Origin: Stachybotrys elegans
Taxonomy: Eukaryota; Ascomycota; Sordariomycetes; Hypocreales; Stachybotryaceae
Assembly (NCBI GenBank): GCA_020746835.1
Contig: JAGPNK010000001.1
Span: 5,394,001 to 5,458,000 of the forward strand
Direction: 5' to 3'
Length of the DNA stretch: 64,000 nt
This document shows positions 13,117 to 24,230 of this stretch, piece after piece. The notes under the pieces were generated by a model. It did not search any database. It worked only from the letters and a program-made list of their open reading frames with translations, and was not told the DNA's origin. The first letter of the stretch is position 1; every line of letters starts with the position of its first letter. The position numbers and the translations under genes were made by a program.

Positions 13117-15229
13117 CTAATTGCATTGGCCGAATCCGCTCTGGCAGCCCGAGCCGCAGTGCGAAGGTGAATTGCCGCTGTATTCGCAAAGACGCATGGT
13201 CAGCGCAGCACATGCAATGGGAAGAAGCGAAGGGGCAGATCAATGCATCGGATCTGAGTCAAGGATGCTAGCCGAGCCCCACGACCAACCCACCTCGACA
13301 AGACCGAGGAGGGAGGGAGAGGAAACGGTAGCACGGGGAAAGGGAAGGGAAGGGAAGGCAAACGTACCAGAAGCCATACTGGGAACAGCACGTCCTGTCG
13401 CCATAGTTGAGGCAGGTCGCGTCGAAGCGAGCTCCACACAGCCCATTCGTCGTGTCGGAGACGCCTTCGGACCTGTTGTCGCACGTCCCAAAGTCGATGT
13501 CGCATCCCGTCCCGCAGTAGGAAGCGCCAGAGCCGCTACAAAGTTGTTGGTCCAGGTCAGCCAGCAGAACCAATACTTTTGCCCAATGGGGATGAGGATT
13601 ATAAACGGGCGGACAAAAGAAACAGGGAAAAGCATGAATACAGATGGGTGAGATGCGGGGGAGGGAAGGGAGATGCAGACGCAGTGAGAAAGTAGACATG
13701 CAGGAGGAAGAAAACCGTGCAGATAATGACTTACCAGTAGCCGTAGTGAGAGCAGCAGTTACCAAAAGCAGAGCCCATGCATGTGTAGCCCGTGTCGCCT
13801 CCGCACCGCTGGTCGGGCGAGATGATGACGGGGTTGGAGGGCGTGGGGCTGGGCGCGCGCGACGTCGACGATCTGGTCGAGGATGACAAGGAAGACAAGG
13901 AAGTGGTCGAGCTGGCGCGTACGCTTGTCGAGCAAGTCGGGGTGCTCACGCCAGGGACAGTGCGGTACCAGTTCTCAACGGGATCGCCCAGGCACTCGCC
14001 GACGGTGACCAGCCGATAGCCGCGGTCCCTGGCCGTGGTGACCATGTAGGCGGTGAGGTTGACGACGGTCTGGTACTGGACGTCGTGGGCGAGGATGATG
14101 TAGTCGTTGGCGACGGCATTGGTGGACACGCCGGCCGAGTAGCGGTCCTTGGCCTGCTGGATGAGGGCCGGGGAGTTGAACTCAAAGTCCTTGGTGTCGA
14201 TGTTGACGTTGACGATGTGGTAGCCCAGCTCGTCCATGAGGCCGGCGCAGCCCGAGCTGACGGAGCACTCGAGGTAAGGGGGCCGCATGTAGGTCGGGAA
14301 CCAGCCGAAGAGGTTGCGGAAGGCCATCTCGTTGTAGACCATCTCGGTGCGGCGGATGGTGCTGTTGACGCGGTTGAGGTCGCGGTGCGTCCACGTGTGG
14401 CTGGCAATGTGGTGGCCGCTGGCATGCATGCGCCGGAGCATGGCCGCCCAGCCGTTGGCCTCGTCGTCGATGCGGCCCTTGCCACGGTTGTTGCCCGCCA
14501 CAAAGAAGGTCGCCTTGACCTGCAGCTCGTCCAGCACGTCGAGCATCTGCGTCGTGTACAGGTACGGCCCGTCGTCGAAGCTGAGGGCAATCATCTCGGG
14601 CGAGATGCAGTCCCGGATAATGGAGCCTGGGGGTGTTAGTCCATGCTACTCATCTCATACTCATCTCATTACTTCGTGAGAACAGATACAGATACAGATA
14701 TACACATCTACACACATACAAATATACACACCAAAGGAAAACGAAAAACGGTAGATAGACACTACTCACCATAGGGAACGTTTCCAATCTTAGGCCGGGG
14801 GACACTCTCCGTAGACGGACCCGGGGGACCAAAACTATCGTCAGGTGTCAGCCGGTGTATGCATGTCTTGGCCCCAGGAACGATCGACAGGGCCAGACAA
14901 AAAATATAAACAAAAATAAAAAGCACTCACAAGGTATCGCACGAGTCGCTGTAATCCAGCTGGCAGCCGGATCCGCCGCAGTAGGCCGTGGTGCTGCCAC
15001 AGAAGCCCGACTCAGAGCAGCACTCGCCCGGATCGCACGATCCAATGCCTGGGCCACACTCGAGGTTCTGCCGCTTGCCCAGCAGCGTCACATCCTGCTG
15101 CTGCCGCCGTCTCTGGACGGCAGCGGGAGACGACGGGCCGCCAATCACGGAGGCGACTTGGCCCAGGAGCAGAAGCAGCGACATGAGGCCGGCTGGGCTG
15201 CTGCGAGAGGTGGCGCGCTTCATGGCCAT
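13117..15229 (-). CDS. Secreted chitin deacetylase with three CBM18 modules (CE4)
   Basis: Five exons on the minus strand (14931-15229, 14770-14834, 13735-14626, 13368-13535, 13117-13177) give 494 residues. A signal peptide (core LMSLLLLLG) is followed by a chitin-binding hevein-type (CBM18) module at about 56-98, a NodB/CE4 polysaccharide deacetylase domain at about 125-330, an Ser/Thr-rich linker, and two more CBM18 modules (about 395-435 and 451-494). CE4 motifs are present: SFDDGP (137-142, base and metal Asp), SHTWTH (197-202, metal His pair) and RPPYLE (about 235). The enzyme removes acetyl groups from chitin, making chitosan at the wall or outside the cell; in plant- or insect-associated fungi this can mask chitin from host chitinases. 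The last two introns both split the same Cys codon within a CBM18 module. The first in-frame ATG (MAMKRA) was taken as start. The extra modules argue for firm chitin attachment. Confidence 0.92.
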
Positions 15230-17157
15230 GCTCTGTCTTGCCCTGGTACACGGGCTCTCTGTCGCCTGGGGGAAGGGTGGAGGGGGTAGTAGTGGTGTGT
15301 ATGGTATATATGTATGTATATGCAACAGTGAACTCTTTGATTGAGTCCGGGTAAAGTCAGACCGAGTGGGAGGTGAGATGGCAGGCAGGCCACAAGCAAA
15401 GCAACCCAATCTCGAGAGGAAAAGGAGATGAAAAGCGAGGGGGAACGAACGGTTGCAACGTTGGGCGAGAGAGAGCGTCGAGGGGAATGGAAAGAGGAGA
15501 GAAAGAAAGTGAATAAACAAGGTGAGCGGGATAGGGAACAGGCCAGACCGGACGACCAGAGCACCCAGGCATAGTCTTTTTATTCACGCCCAGAGGAGCA
15601 TCTAATACGAGAAAAAGGAATAGGCGTAACCAATAATGCCACCCTCTCTCCTCTCTTCCCTCGTCGCGTCCAGCCCATGGCCAGCTCCGCGCTCCCGAAG
15701 GACACCGCTGTTGGGGCTGCCAGCACTTGCAATGCAGGCCTGCATAGGCTGACCAGAAAGGGAGGGAAAAAAGAAAACAAGCCACCGCGGGGTTCATTGG
15801 ACAACGCATTGGTGAAGCGTGGATAATGCTGCCTCGAGCGTCTGTGCCAAGCAGCTGCTGGGCCATGCGTGTAAGCAGCGGTCGGAGGCGTATTCTTGTC
15901 TCATCCTTGCTCCCTTTTCTCTCTCCTCACAAGACGTAAAGCCTCGTAACAATAACCTAAAAAAGAAACAAGCACATACAAGAACTGTCAGCCCCAAAGT
16001 CCTGGACTGCTTGTCCCTGCAATTTAAGAAAGAATAAGAAAAAAAAAAAAAAAAAGCCACGCCCGAGGACATGTCTGAGAATTCGAGCTGCGGCCAGGGT
16101 GCAAAAAAACCAGGATAAGAAAGAATGAAAGAAGGAAAGACAGCATGAACCGACTAGCTGGGTAACAGAGAGAGAGCAAAAGTGGAGGAGGGCAAGATTA
16201 CATGCAGGGGAGAGGGAGGCTGATGCTGCGCAACGCTCAACTACCCGAGCGAGCACATCACCACTACAATGCCTCTTCTTTTCTTTTTCTTTTTTTTATG
16301 ATTCAACGAATGACGAGTCATATGATCAGCAACAGCTTGCTTTTTTCTTTCCATGAATACGAAGTCTGAACAAATTAAAGAACTTGCAAAAAAAGAAACG
16401 AAAGAACCCCGAGGCAGCAGAGTGGCTGGATCCAACGTCCCCTTCAATCTCCTCCCCATCATCCCAAGAAGGGGCAAGGAGGCTGCTGAGCTGAGGCTGA
16501 CGTGCTGTAACCAAGCGATCCTTTTTTTATTTTACTTTATTTTTATTTCATTTTGTATCCAACAGTCTATTGAGCGCCACCATGCAGTGCGTCGACCAAG
16601 GACGTTTCATGCATTTTGCTAGAGGAAGATGGTTATTGCATTACATGCCTCATCAATAACAATACCTGGGGACTTATGAATGCATGCTGCTGCTGAGATC
16701 CGATGGGCGCACGCACGGGCGGATGCATGTCAGAAGAGGCCATCCTCAGAGGAGAAAGGACAGCCTCCAGTATCATCATCATAACCATCATGATCAGCAT
16801 CATTCTCCTCGCGCCATGTCGTACAGCCGGGCCTGATTTTCTCGTATTCCCCCCCTCAGCTACACCTCGTTCCTCGCGGGAAGACGAGGCCTCACCTCGC
16901 CGATTGGCCTTCTCTTTTTCGTAGCTGACGACGCTGCAGCCCCCTCCCCCGTTTTGACGTCGTCGTCATCATTATCCTTTCACCATAAGCCCTATGCTGT
17001 CATGTATCTGTCAATACACGTATAGCGAAGCGGTCTGGCTCCCCTCGGCCCCAAGACAAGAAAGAGCCAACCCTGATGCTTTCTCTCTGTCTCTCTCTCA
17101 ACTGAGACGGTGTCTCGGGGACCGGACACGTACCAATCTCTAAACCACTCTGGACAG

Positions 17158-17173
17158 CCCCCCCCCCCCCCCC
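17158..17173. repeat. 16-C homopolymer
   Basis: An uninterrupted run of 16 C within the intergenic region between the chitin deacetylase and dehydrogenase genes. Its function is unknown. Confidence 0.75.
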
Positions 17174-17589
17174 TCTGCCGTTTCTCGATCCCGCACGTAT
17201 GCATCCTTGAGCCCGGGGAATACATGGCCCTGATTCAGAGTAGCGCTGCAGCTTTGTCTGACCCCAAAGAGACCCAGCTCTTCCACATCCCCGAGAAGAG
17301 AGGGGCAGGGCCTCTTTCTTTGTCCATCTCCACGTGTTGCGTCCTTGGTGGGCAGACGACAAGAAGCCAGACCAAGACCCGGCAAGGGAGGGGGAGCCAA
17401 GGGCGTGTGTGTGAGGGCGTGGCCCATCATCATCAGGCCTCGCCTGTCCTTTTGTACCGGTACATTCCAGGGGACGACAAGGGGGGTGGGTGTCAGATTA
17501 GCCCGTACCCATGGCGCTTCTTTTTAATCCCGGCCGCAGATCGGAGAGGAGCCCGGCTTTCAATTCATGCTTGTCCGGCTTTTGCCAAC

Positions 17590-17617
17590 AAAAAAAAAAA
17601 AAAAAAAAAAAAAAAAA
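17590..17617. repeat. 28-A homopolymer
   Basis: An uninterrupted run of 28 A. No coding or retroelement remnant lies before it, and no target-site duplication is apparent at its flanks, so it is called a simple repeat rather than a retroposon tail. Its length may be affected by sequencing error. Confidence 0.8.
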
Positions 17618-18707
17618 CCGGCTTGGATCGTACCGTACCGCCGCTCGGTCAGTCCTGGCCCAGGGGCCTGTCTTGTTAGCCGTGTAAGATCAGCTCGCCT
17701 CGTCCTGGGAAGAGCGAGCACCTGTATCCAGAGTAAAGGAGGGCGTGCGTGTCCACATCGAGGTGGTATGCATATGCACACGGTGCAGTGACTGGCGTTG
17801 TGTATGTCGAGCGCTTCTTCTTCTTCCTGCTGGCGCTGCAACGGACGGCGCATCTCATCCCGTCACGCCGCCTGCGCATGGCGTGCGTCTTCTCGACTCC
17901 CTCCCTCCCTCCCTTTCTTGTGTCTGCCCGCGTGAAACACCCAGAGCACGTCGTGGCAGTGATACAATGCAGGAACACCAAGGCGGGAGCGGCGTGCGTC
18001 CATGGTGTCGCAATATTGGCCCTGCAACTTGCGATGGTCGATGAATACACCAACTTGGACGCACCCCCAGCTCAGTCCAGCAGGGACTCGACTCGACTCG
18101 ACTCGACTTTGGGGCTCGAGGCTTGCACGAGGCTGGCTGGCTGCTGTATCCGCCTCTCTGATGTCTCTTCTCTTTGGGTCCTGGCTGTACATGCTCCGTC
18201 GTATACTTACTTCTTTCTGTGTCCGTGTGGCTGAGGCTCCGTCCAGAGAACCCTCCTCCCTCGTTCCTCTCAGGGTCCCCATCCTGGGGGTGTGAGGTCT
18301 TCCCTTCCCAGTGCCCGGGCCCCCATCTCGTCTCGATTCAGGGACCCATCGGATAGGTGGTCGAATGGAAAGATGGGGAGGAGGGAGGGAGGGAGGGATG
18401 GTCCTGGCGTGAGCTCTCGGCCACCACCTCCAGCCTTGCAGCCTGCCTGAGCCCGTTGATCGAGCGTCCCGTCCGTCACCTCTGATGTCGTCGACGGCAG
18501 CTAATACGGGGGGAGGGGGGCAAGGATGTTGGGGCGCATCTGGACCTGATCCCGGCAGCCCCAAGGACGCAAAAGCCGTCTCCAGCTATCTGGCTGGCCG
18601 AGTATATTGATGTCCGATGGTAGCTCCCAAATTCATCTCGTCCTCCTCTTCTATCCTCAAGCCCTTTCTTTCCAACTTCCCCCGTCGTCTTCTCCCTTCG
18701 CGCTCTA

Positions 18708-18797
18708 GATCACCTTGCTTTGGATCACCTTGCGTTGGATCACCTTGCGTTGGATCACCTTGCGTTGGATCACCTTGCGTTGGATCACCTTTAGTTG
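18708..18797 (+). repeat. 15-bp tandem repeat, six copies, in dehydrogenase leader
   Basis: The unit GATCACCTTGCGTTG occurs four times exactly (18723-18782), flanked by one-mismatch and diverged copies on each side (18708-18722, 18783-18797). The unit length is a multiple of three, so the reading frame continuing into the dehydrogenase stays open; read as protein it would give repeats of GSPCV. It lies about 180 bases before the chosen start codon. Confidence 0.95.
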
Positions 18798-18973
18798 TTG
18801 CTTCTTTCCCCAGCTCGTTCTTGGCTCTTGGCCCTTCTTCCCATTCCCCTTCGCATCATAAAACCTTGGCATCTTCTCAAGTGCAAGCTTTGACCAGCAA
18901 ACACCACCTTCTGTCATTGCTCACTCGTTGTTCTCCCTATTCTTCTCCCTTCTTCTCCATCCTTACGTTCAAC

Positions 18974-20341
18974 ATGACGGACCTCATCAGCCAGAGTCTT
19001 GTCAGCGGCGGGCTCTCGCTCATCTCTCGGGAGGAGCGTCGCAAGACGTGGGACTTCACGGAGCGCCCCTACTACGACCTCACTCCTCCCAGTGAGAGAT
19101 CAGAGACAGAGGAAGCGTACAGCGTCGCTCCCGCATCGGTCGAGTCGATCGATCGCCATGCCACTCCCTTGGTTGCCGTCATTGGTGTTGGCTATGTCGG
19201 CGAGCATCTCGTCAGCGAATTCTCCAAGCACTTCGATGTCCTCGGATACGATGTGTCTGAGGCTCGCAAGAAGCTCCTCGAGGCTCAATTCGCCTCCAAC
19301 AAGCGTGTCCGCCTGACCACCATGGCCAAGGACATCTCCGAGGCCACCCACTTCCTCATCTCTGTCCCGACGCTGCTGCAGCCCGACAAGTCGATCGACT
19401 CGTCGTACCTGCGCAGCGCCCTGGCAGCCGTCGGTCTCCACGCTCGCCGCGGTGCCACCGTCGTCATCGAGAGCTCCGTTGCCGTCGGCATGACCAGGGA
19501 GCTGCTCGGCCCCCTGGCCCAGGAACGCGGCTTCTTTGCTGGCATGTCCCCTGAGCGTGTCGATCCTGGCCGCTCTGAGCCGCCGGCCCACGCCATCCCC
19601 AAGGTCATCTCGGGACTCGACGACGTGGTTCCCGGGTCCATCGACGCCATCTACCAGCTCTACTCGCGAGCCTTTGACAGGGTCATCACCGTGTCGCGAC
19701 CCGAGGTTGCCGAGATGATGAAGCTGTACGAGAACTGTCAGCGCATGGTGTGCATCGCCTACGCCAACGAGATGGCCGACGCCTGCCTCTCCCACGACAT
19801 CGACCCCTACGAGGTGTGCAACGCCGCCTCGACCAAGCCATTCGGCTACATGCCCTACTCCCCGGGCCTCGGCGTCGGTGGTCACTGCATCCCCGTGAAC
19901 CCCTATTACCTGCTGTCCAACAGCCACTTTCCCCTTCTCGAGACGGCCTCGGAGAAGATGCGCGCCCGTCCGTCGGTCATTGCGCAGCGTGCCGTCGACA
20001 CGCTCTGCGGCGGCGGCGCTGATCTGCAGACGGGCCAGCGCCCGCGCGTGCTCGTCGTCGGCATCGGCTTCAAGCGCGGCCAGTCGCACCTCGCCAACTC
20101 CCCCGGCCTCGAGCTGGCCAGGAGCCTCGTGCTGACCGACAAGGTAGAGGTCCAGTGGGCGGATCCGCTGGTGAGGCAGGAGGCGATTCCTCAGATCCCG
20201 CGCTTCGACCCGAGCGAGTGGACGGCAGAGTCGCTGGAGCGCAGCTTCGACATGGTCATTGTCGCCTTCCGCCAGGATGGCCTCGACTTCAGCGTCCTCG
20301 ACACTCTGCGGGATGTGCGTGTCGAAATGTGGTGCCCGTGA
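18974..20341 (+). CDS. Nucleotide-sugar (UDP-HexNAc/UDP-glucose) 6-dehydrogenase
   Basis: A single exon of 455 residues from the ATG at 18974. It has the three-part fold of the UDP-glucose/GDP-mannose dehydrogenase family: Rossmann NAD-binding domain with GVGYVG at 71-76, central domain with LYENCQRMVCIAYANE, and the catalytic cysteine C305 in GVGGHCIPVNPYYL, then a C-terminal UDP-binding domain. The HCIPV motif resembles the bacterial WecC/WbpA/TviB group (UDP-N-acetylhexosamine dehydrogenases) more than ordinary UDP-glucose dehydrogenase, whose motif is FPKD-like. The usual Asp after IPV is Asn here. It would oxidise C6 of a UDP-sugar to the uronic acid with 2 NAD+. An in-frame ATG at 18617 would add 119 Ser/Pro/Cys-rich residues; that stretch looks like a pyrimidine-rich leader, so the inner start was preferred. 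The exact substrate is unknown. Confidence 0.88.
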   Translation: MTDLISQSLVSGGLSLISREERRKTWDFTERPYYDLTPPSERSETEEAYSVAPASVESIDRHATPLVAVIGVGYVGEHLVSEFSKHFDVLGYDVSEARKKLLEAQFASNKRVRLTTMAKDISEATHFLISVPTLLQPDKSIDSSYLRSALAAVGLHARRGATVVIESSVAVGMTRELLGPLAQERGFFAGMSPERVDPGRSEPPAHAIPKVISGLDDVVPGSIDAIYQLYSRAFDRVITVSRPEVAEMMKLYENCQRMVCIAYANEMADACLSHDIDPYEVCNAASTKPFGYMPYSPGLGVGGHCIPVNPYYLLSNSHFPLLETASEKMRARPSVIAQRAVDTLCGGGADLQTGQRPRVLVVGIGFKRGQSHLANSPGLELARSLVLTDKVEVQWADPLVRQEAIPQIPRFDPSEWTAESLERSFDMVIVAFRQDGLDFSVLDTLRDVRVEMWCP

Positions 20342-21229
20342 AGCGGCATCGGATGCGACATGATGGAATCATCTGGTCCGTATGAAACGGATTTTTCGAT
20401 GCGGAAAGGCTATTTCGCGAATAAATGACTGGCCCAGTTGATGTCGAATCAAGCATCTCCTGTTCGGGCTGTCGGGCAAAAAGGGCGATGAGGCGAGATT
20501 TGTCGCCATGATGGGGGCATCAGCTGTCGCTGCCTGAGCGCAGCCTGTTCATTCCTTGTCCATGGTCATTCATTTTACTTTCCTTTGTCGGGTTATGTGC
20601 AAAAAGCAAAGGCAGAACGAGCCACGAAATGAGAATGAGCTCATTGTTAATGTAACGTAGAAGCCCGTCCGTCGGTTGTGACGGGCTCCTTTTTGTATGT
20701 TTTGCTTACGAGGCCAGCGGGTGGCCTCGAATATGAATGATTACTTTCCCTTGCATTTGCGTCCTTATCATGTCTCATGGCCAGGGCTTGTGATGGAGTC
20801 GTGTGGTGAGGGAGCAAATCAGATCATGTAGCGTAATCTCTCAAGTGCGGCTGATACTCTCGAGCGCATGCAGGGCTATCTATCACTATCAACCAAGGCG
20901 CCTCTGTTGCCCCCAGATAAGAGCTCAATAATTATGCAGGAAGGCGGTCGAGGCCAAGACAGACACAGAGCGTCAAGGTTGCATCGGCCATGCGGCGTGA
21001 CGAAGCCTCGTATTCACATCAAGACCATCCTTACATCGCAAGGCACTGGAAAGGAGGGCCATCTGCGTGGTGCGGTACAATGAGAATAAGCAGTGAATAT
21101 ATTAAATTCATTTTTGGCAACATATTGATCAATCTTGTATAAAGGTGCATTAAGGTGACGTTCAGATGAAATTATCCATGAGAATAGTAACATCAGCCAT
21201 TACATCGTGAAAGAACCTAAAGAAACCGC
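20342..21229. other. Intergenic between convergent genes
   Basis: 3' spacer between the dehydrogenase (plus) and the phosphoketolase (minus). A polyadenylation-like AATAAA lies at about 20419. No gene seen. Confidence 0.5.
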
Positions 21230-23897
21230 TTAAAATTTGGGCATGTCGTACATATCATCGGGATCTATATCATGTTAGCACGCATTCGTATCCATAGGTT
21301 ACGGTAGACTGACCTTTTCCATGAGCAGCAATATGCTCCTTCGTCTGCTTCTTCCTCTTATCCACCTCGCTCAGCACATGATCCAGCTTATCCTTGAACT
21401 TGCTGTCCTGGTCGGCCGCAGCCCGTATCGCCCTCTCAATGATATCGAAGCGGCTGACGCTGTTCTCCAGCATCATGTCAAAGGGCGTCGTCGTGCTGCC
21501 TTCCTCCTTGTAGCCGTCCACCGTCATGCGGTGCAGACCGGGGCGACCGAAGATGAGACCCTGCAGCTCCGTCGCGTAGCCGTGGTAGTTGAAGAAGATG
21601 GGCTTGTCCTCGGTGAACATGTCGATGAACTCGGGGCGCGTGAGGCCGTGGGGGTGGCGCGACTCGGGGGCTAGGACCATGAGGTCCGTCACGTTGACGA
21701 CCCGGACGAGCAGCTCTGGGACGAGTTCCTTGAGCATCGAGGCGGCCTTGACGACCTCGAACGTCACCTCGACGCCGATGCCGACGAGCACGACGTCTGG
21801 GGTCTTGCCTTGGTCGTTGGAGGCAAACTTCCACACCGAGGCGCCGAGGCGACAGTGCTCAGCGGCTTCGTCTGGCGTCAGGAACACGGCGGCTGGCTGC
21901 TTGGCGCCAATCATGAGGTTGACGTAGTTGCGCGACCCCAGGCAGTGGTGGATGGTGCTGAGGAAGCAGTTGGCGTCGGGCGGGAGGTAGACGCGCGCCG
22001 CCTCGGCCTTGAGGTTGAGGACGGCGCCGATGAAGGAGGGGTTCTGGTGGGAGAAGCCGTTGTGCTCCTGGCGCGCCCAGGTGCTCGTCTCGATGTAGTT
22101 GATGGAGCTGAGGGGGCCTCGCCAGGGCATGTTGCGGGCAATCTTGTTGAACTTGGAGTACTGCACCATCATGGTGTGGACGATGCCGAGGAAGGACTCG
22201 TAGCTGGGGAACAGCGCCGTGCGCCCCGTCAGCGTGTAGCCCTGCATCCACCCCTGGCAGCAGTGCTCCGAGAGGATCTCGATGACGCGGCCGCCGTTTG
22301 CCCTCGAGTACTGATCCCACTGGAAGTTGCGCTGCGTGTGGTCGAAGACGGCGCTGAGCTTGTTGCTCTCGAGCTCGTCGGGCGAGAACATGCGGAACGT
22401 CTTGGGGTTCTCCTGGAAGACCTTGTCGAGGAACTTTCCCACCTCCTTCATGCTGCTTTCCTGGGCGAACTGTTTCACGCCAAAGGGTTTCCAGTCGGGG
22501 AGATCGAGGGGCTGGTGGGGGTCGTAGGTGGCCTTGAGCTGGCCCAGCTTCTTGGAGTCGTTGGTTGGGAGGATGCGGGCGATGCTGTCTGCTGGCTTGC
22601 CTCCCTTGAGCAGCTGGCCCGGGTTGTACGTCAGGAGCCAGTCCTGGAGGATCTTGAGGTGCTCCTCGTCCACGTTGGCCTTGTTGACGGGGATCTGGTG
22701 CGAGTGGAAGGAACCCTCGATGAATTCACCGTCGACCTTCTTGGGAGCCGTCCATCCCTTGGGCGTGCGAAGGACAATGATGGGCCAGCGCGGCTTGACG
22801 ATTGGGTTGCCGCTGCGGGCAGCCTTTTGGATCTTCTTGATCTCTGCGAGGGCCCATTCCAGGGCGCTGTGCAGGTCAACGTCAATGTCGTTGAGGTTCT
22901 CTACAATGGCGACCTGGTATCCGTAGCCGGAGAAGAGGGCGGTGATTTCCTTGTCGTCCATGCAGCCGTAGATGGTGCGCTCACTGATCTTGAACCCATT
23001 GACGTGAAGAATGGGGATGACGGCTCCGGATTCAGCGGGGTCAATATACTTGTAAGAATGCCAGGCCCTGGAGAGGTTAGAACAAGACAAGTATCGCAGG
23101 AATTGAGCTTACCCAGCCGTTGGGCCACTCTCTGCTTCACCATCGCCGACAACACAGGTGACGATGAGATCTGGGTTGTCCATGACTGCGCCGAAGGAGA
23201 CGGCGAGAGCATAGCCCAACTCTCCACCCTCGTGGATAGAACCCGGCGTTTCCGGATTGATGTGGCTGAAAACAAGAGTTAGACAACTTTGATGGGAAAG
23301 CACGTCGTGACTTGCCTGGGGAATCCGCCGGGGACGGAGAAGCCACTGATGAGGTTCTTCAAGCCGCCCTCATCGAGGGCATAGCGGTCTGGGTAGAAAC
23401 GGCCCAGGGACCCCTCGATCCAGAGAGAGGCTAATGCGGCGGGAGCGCCGTGTCCTGGGCCGACGACATAGATCATGTCGAGGTCATGGTCGCGGATGAG
23501 GAGGTTGAGATGCGCCCAGACGAGAATGAGGCCTGGACACGTACCCCAGTGTCCTATCACAACTGTCAGACAACAATGTCTACGTTTTAGTTTGGGGCCG
23601 TACCGAGCAGCCTGGGCTTGACGTCTTGGAGCTTGAGATCCCTGGTGATCAACACATTGTCCTTGAGGAAGATCATGGCTGGAATCTATTAGCCGCAGCC
23701 GACAAGGTTTTTGTTATATAATAATGGCACTTACACGCGGCAATGTAACAAGCGGCATGCTGGAAGTCGTAGAGCCCCTGCGCCACATTCTTGTCGAGCT
23801 GCTTCCTCTCGGGCTTGACGGCGAGCTCAAGCGTCGTGTCGGGGAGCTGGCTGGGCAGAGCCGGCGGGTTGGCCTGGTCAAGGAGCTGGCCGGGCAT
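21230..23897 (-). CDS. Xylulose-5-phosphate/fructose-6-phosphate phosphoketolase
   Basis: Six exons on the minus strand (23735-23897, 23604-23678, 23316-23553, 23113-23265, 21314-23067, 21230-21264) give 805 residues, the usual family length. The start [11 protein letters not shown] matches the family N-terminus. The ThDP-dependent enzyme splits xylulose-5-P or fructose-6-P with phosphate to acetyl phosphate plus a triose or tetrose phosphate, bypassing part of glycolysis in the cytosol. Visible landmarks are [36 protein letters not shown], the ThDP/Mg site [10 protein letters not shown] (from 199), and WHSYKYIDP. Introns are 45-56 bp. The third (23266-23315) is GC-AG: AG|GCAAGT is the only donor that restores SHINPET in frame. 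The last exon adds only [11 protein letters not shown]. It is divergent from catalase, sharing about 1.05 kb. Confidence 0.95.
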
Positions 23898-24200
23898 TGC
23901 GAGGAAATCCTGGATCGCTTGTGATTTTTCTGGATTTTTGTCACAACAGATGGGTGAATGGTAGTTGTGTAGTTTGTAGAAACAGACATGCCCATTCACC
24001 CTGCTTTACTTTCTTTACCTGGTAGATACAGTAGACATGGCTGGCTATGACGTAGTTGACAGTCACGTCTCCACGCCGAGCCAAAACAAATCACCTCATA
24101 GTTACGAACTGATTAAATCAACATGAAGTTTAAAATGGATTTAAATAATAACAAGAAAAAATAAGACAAAGACAAAAAGAGAGAAAAAAGAAGAAGGAGA

Positions 24201-24230
24201 GGAAGAAGAAGAAGAAGAAGAAGAAGAAGA
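24201..24230. repeat. GAA trinucleotide repeat
   Basis: About ten GAA/AAG units inside a purine-rich block of the divergent phosphoketolase-catalase promoter. It probably expands and contracts by slippage and could affect promoter structure. Confidence 0.8.

Larger units (their letters stand above)
15230..18973. other. Intergenic, low complexity, between deacetylase and dehydrogenase
   Basis: Divergent promoter space of 3.7 kb. No gene is supported. It holds poly-A runs at 16039-16055 and 17590-17617, a 16-C run at 17158-17173, (GACTC)4 at about 18085-18107 and many C/T tracts. The last ~360 bases (18617-18973) are a pyrimidine-rich leader that stays open in frame with the dehydrogenase gene. 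Confidence 0.5.

Noticed and set aside
17590..17617. Poly-A tract as the tail of a retroposon
   Set aside because: No element body, reverse transcriptase or target duplication is visible next to it.
18708..18797. Direct repeats as a CRISPR-like array
   Set aside because: The 15-bp units are head to tail with no spacers, in a eukaryotic genome.
19100..20089. 329-codon open frame opposite the UDP-sugar dehydrogenase
   Set aside because: A mirror frame with no motif; the plus strand has the catalytic and NAD-binding motifs.
21810..23282. 490-codon open frame opposite the phosphoketolase
   Set aside because: It runs across the introns of the real gene and has the same Val/Leu/Asp/Glu-rich mirror composition.
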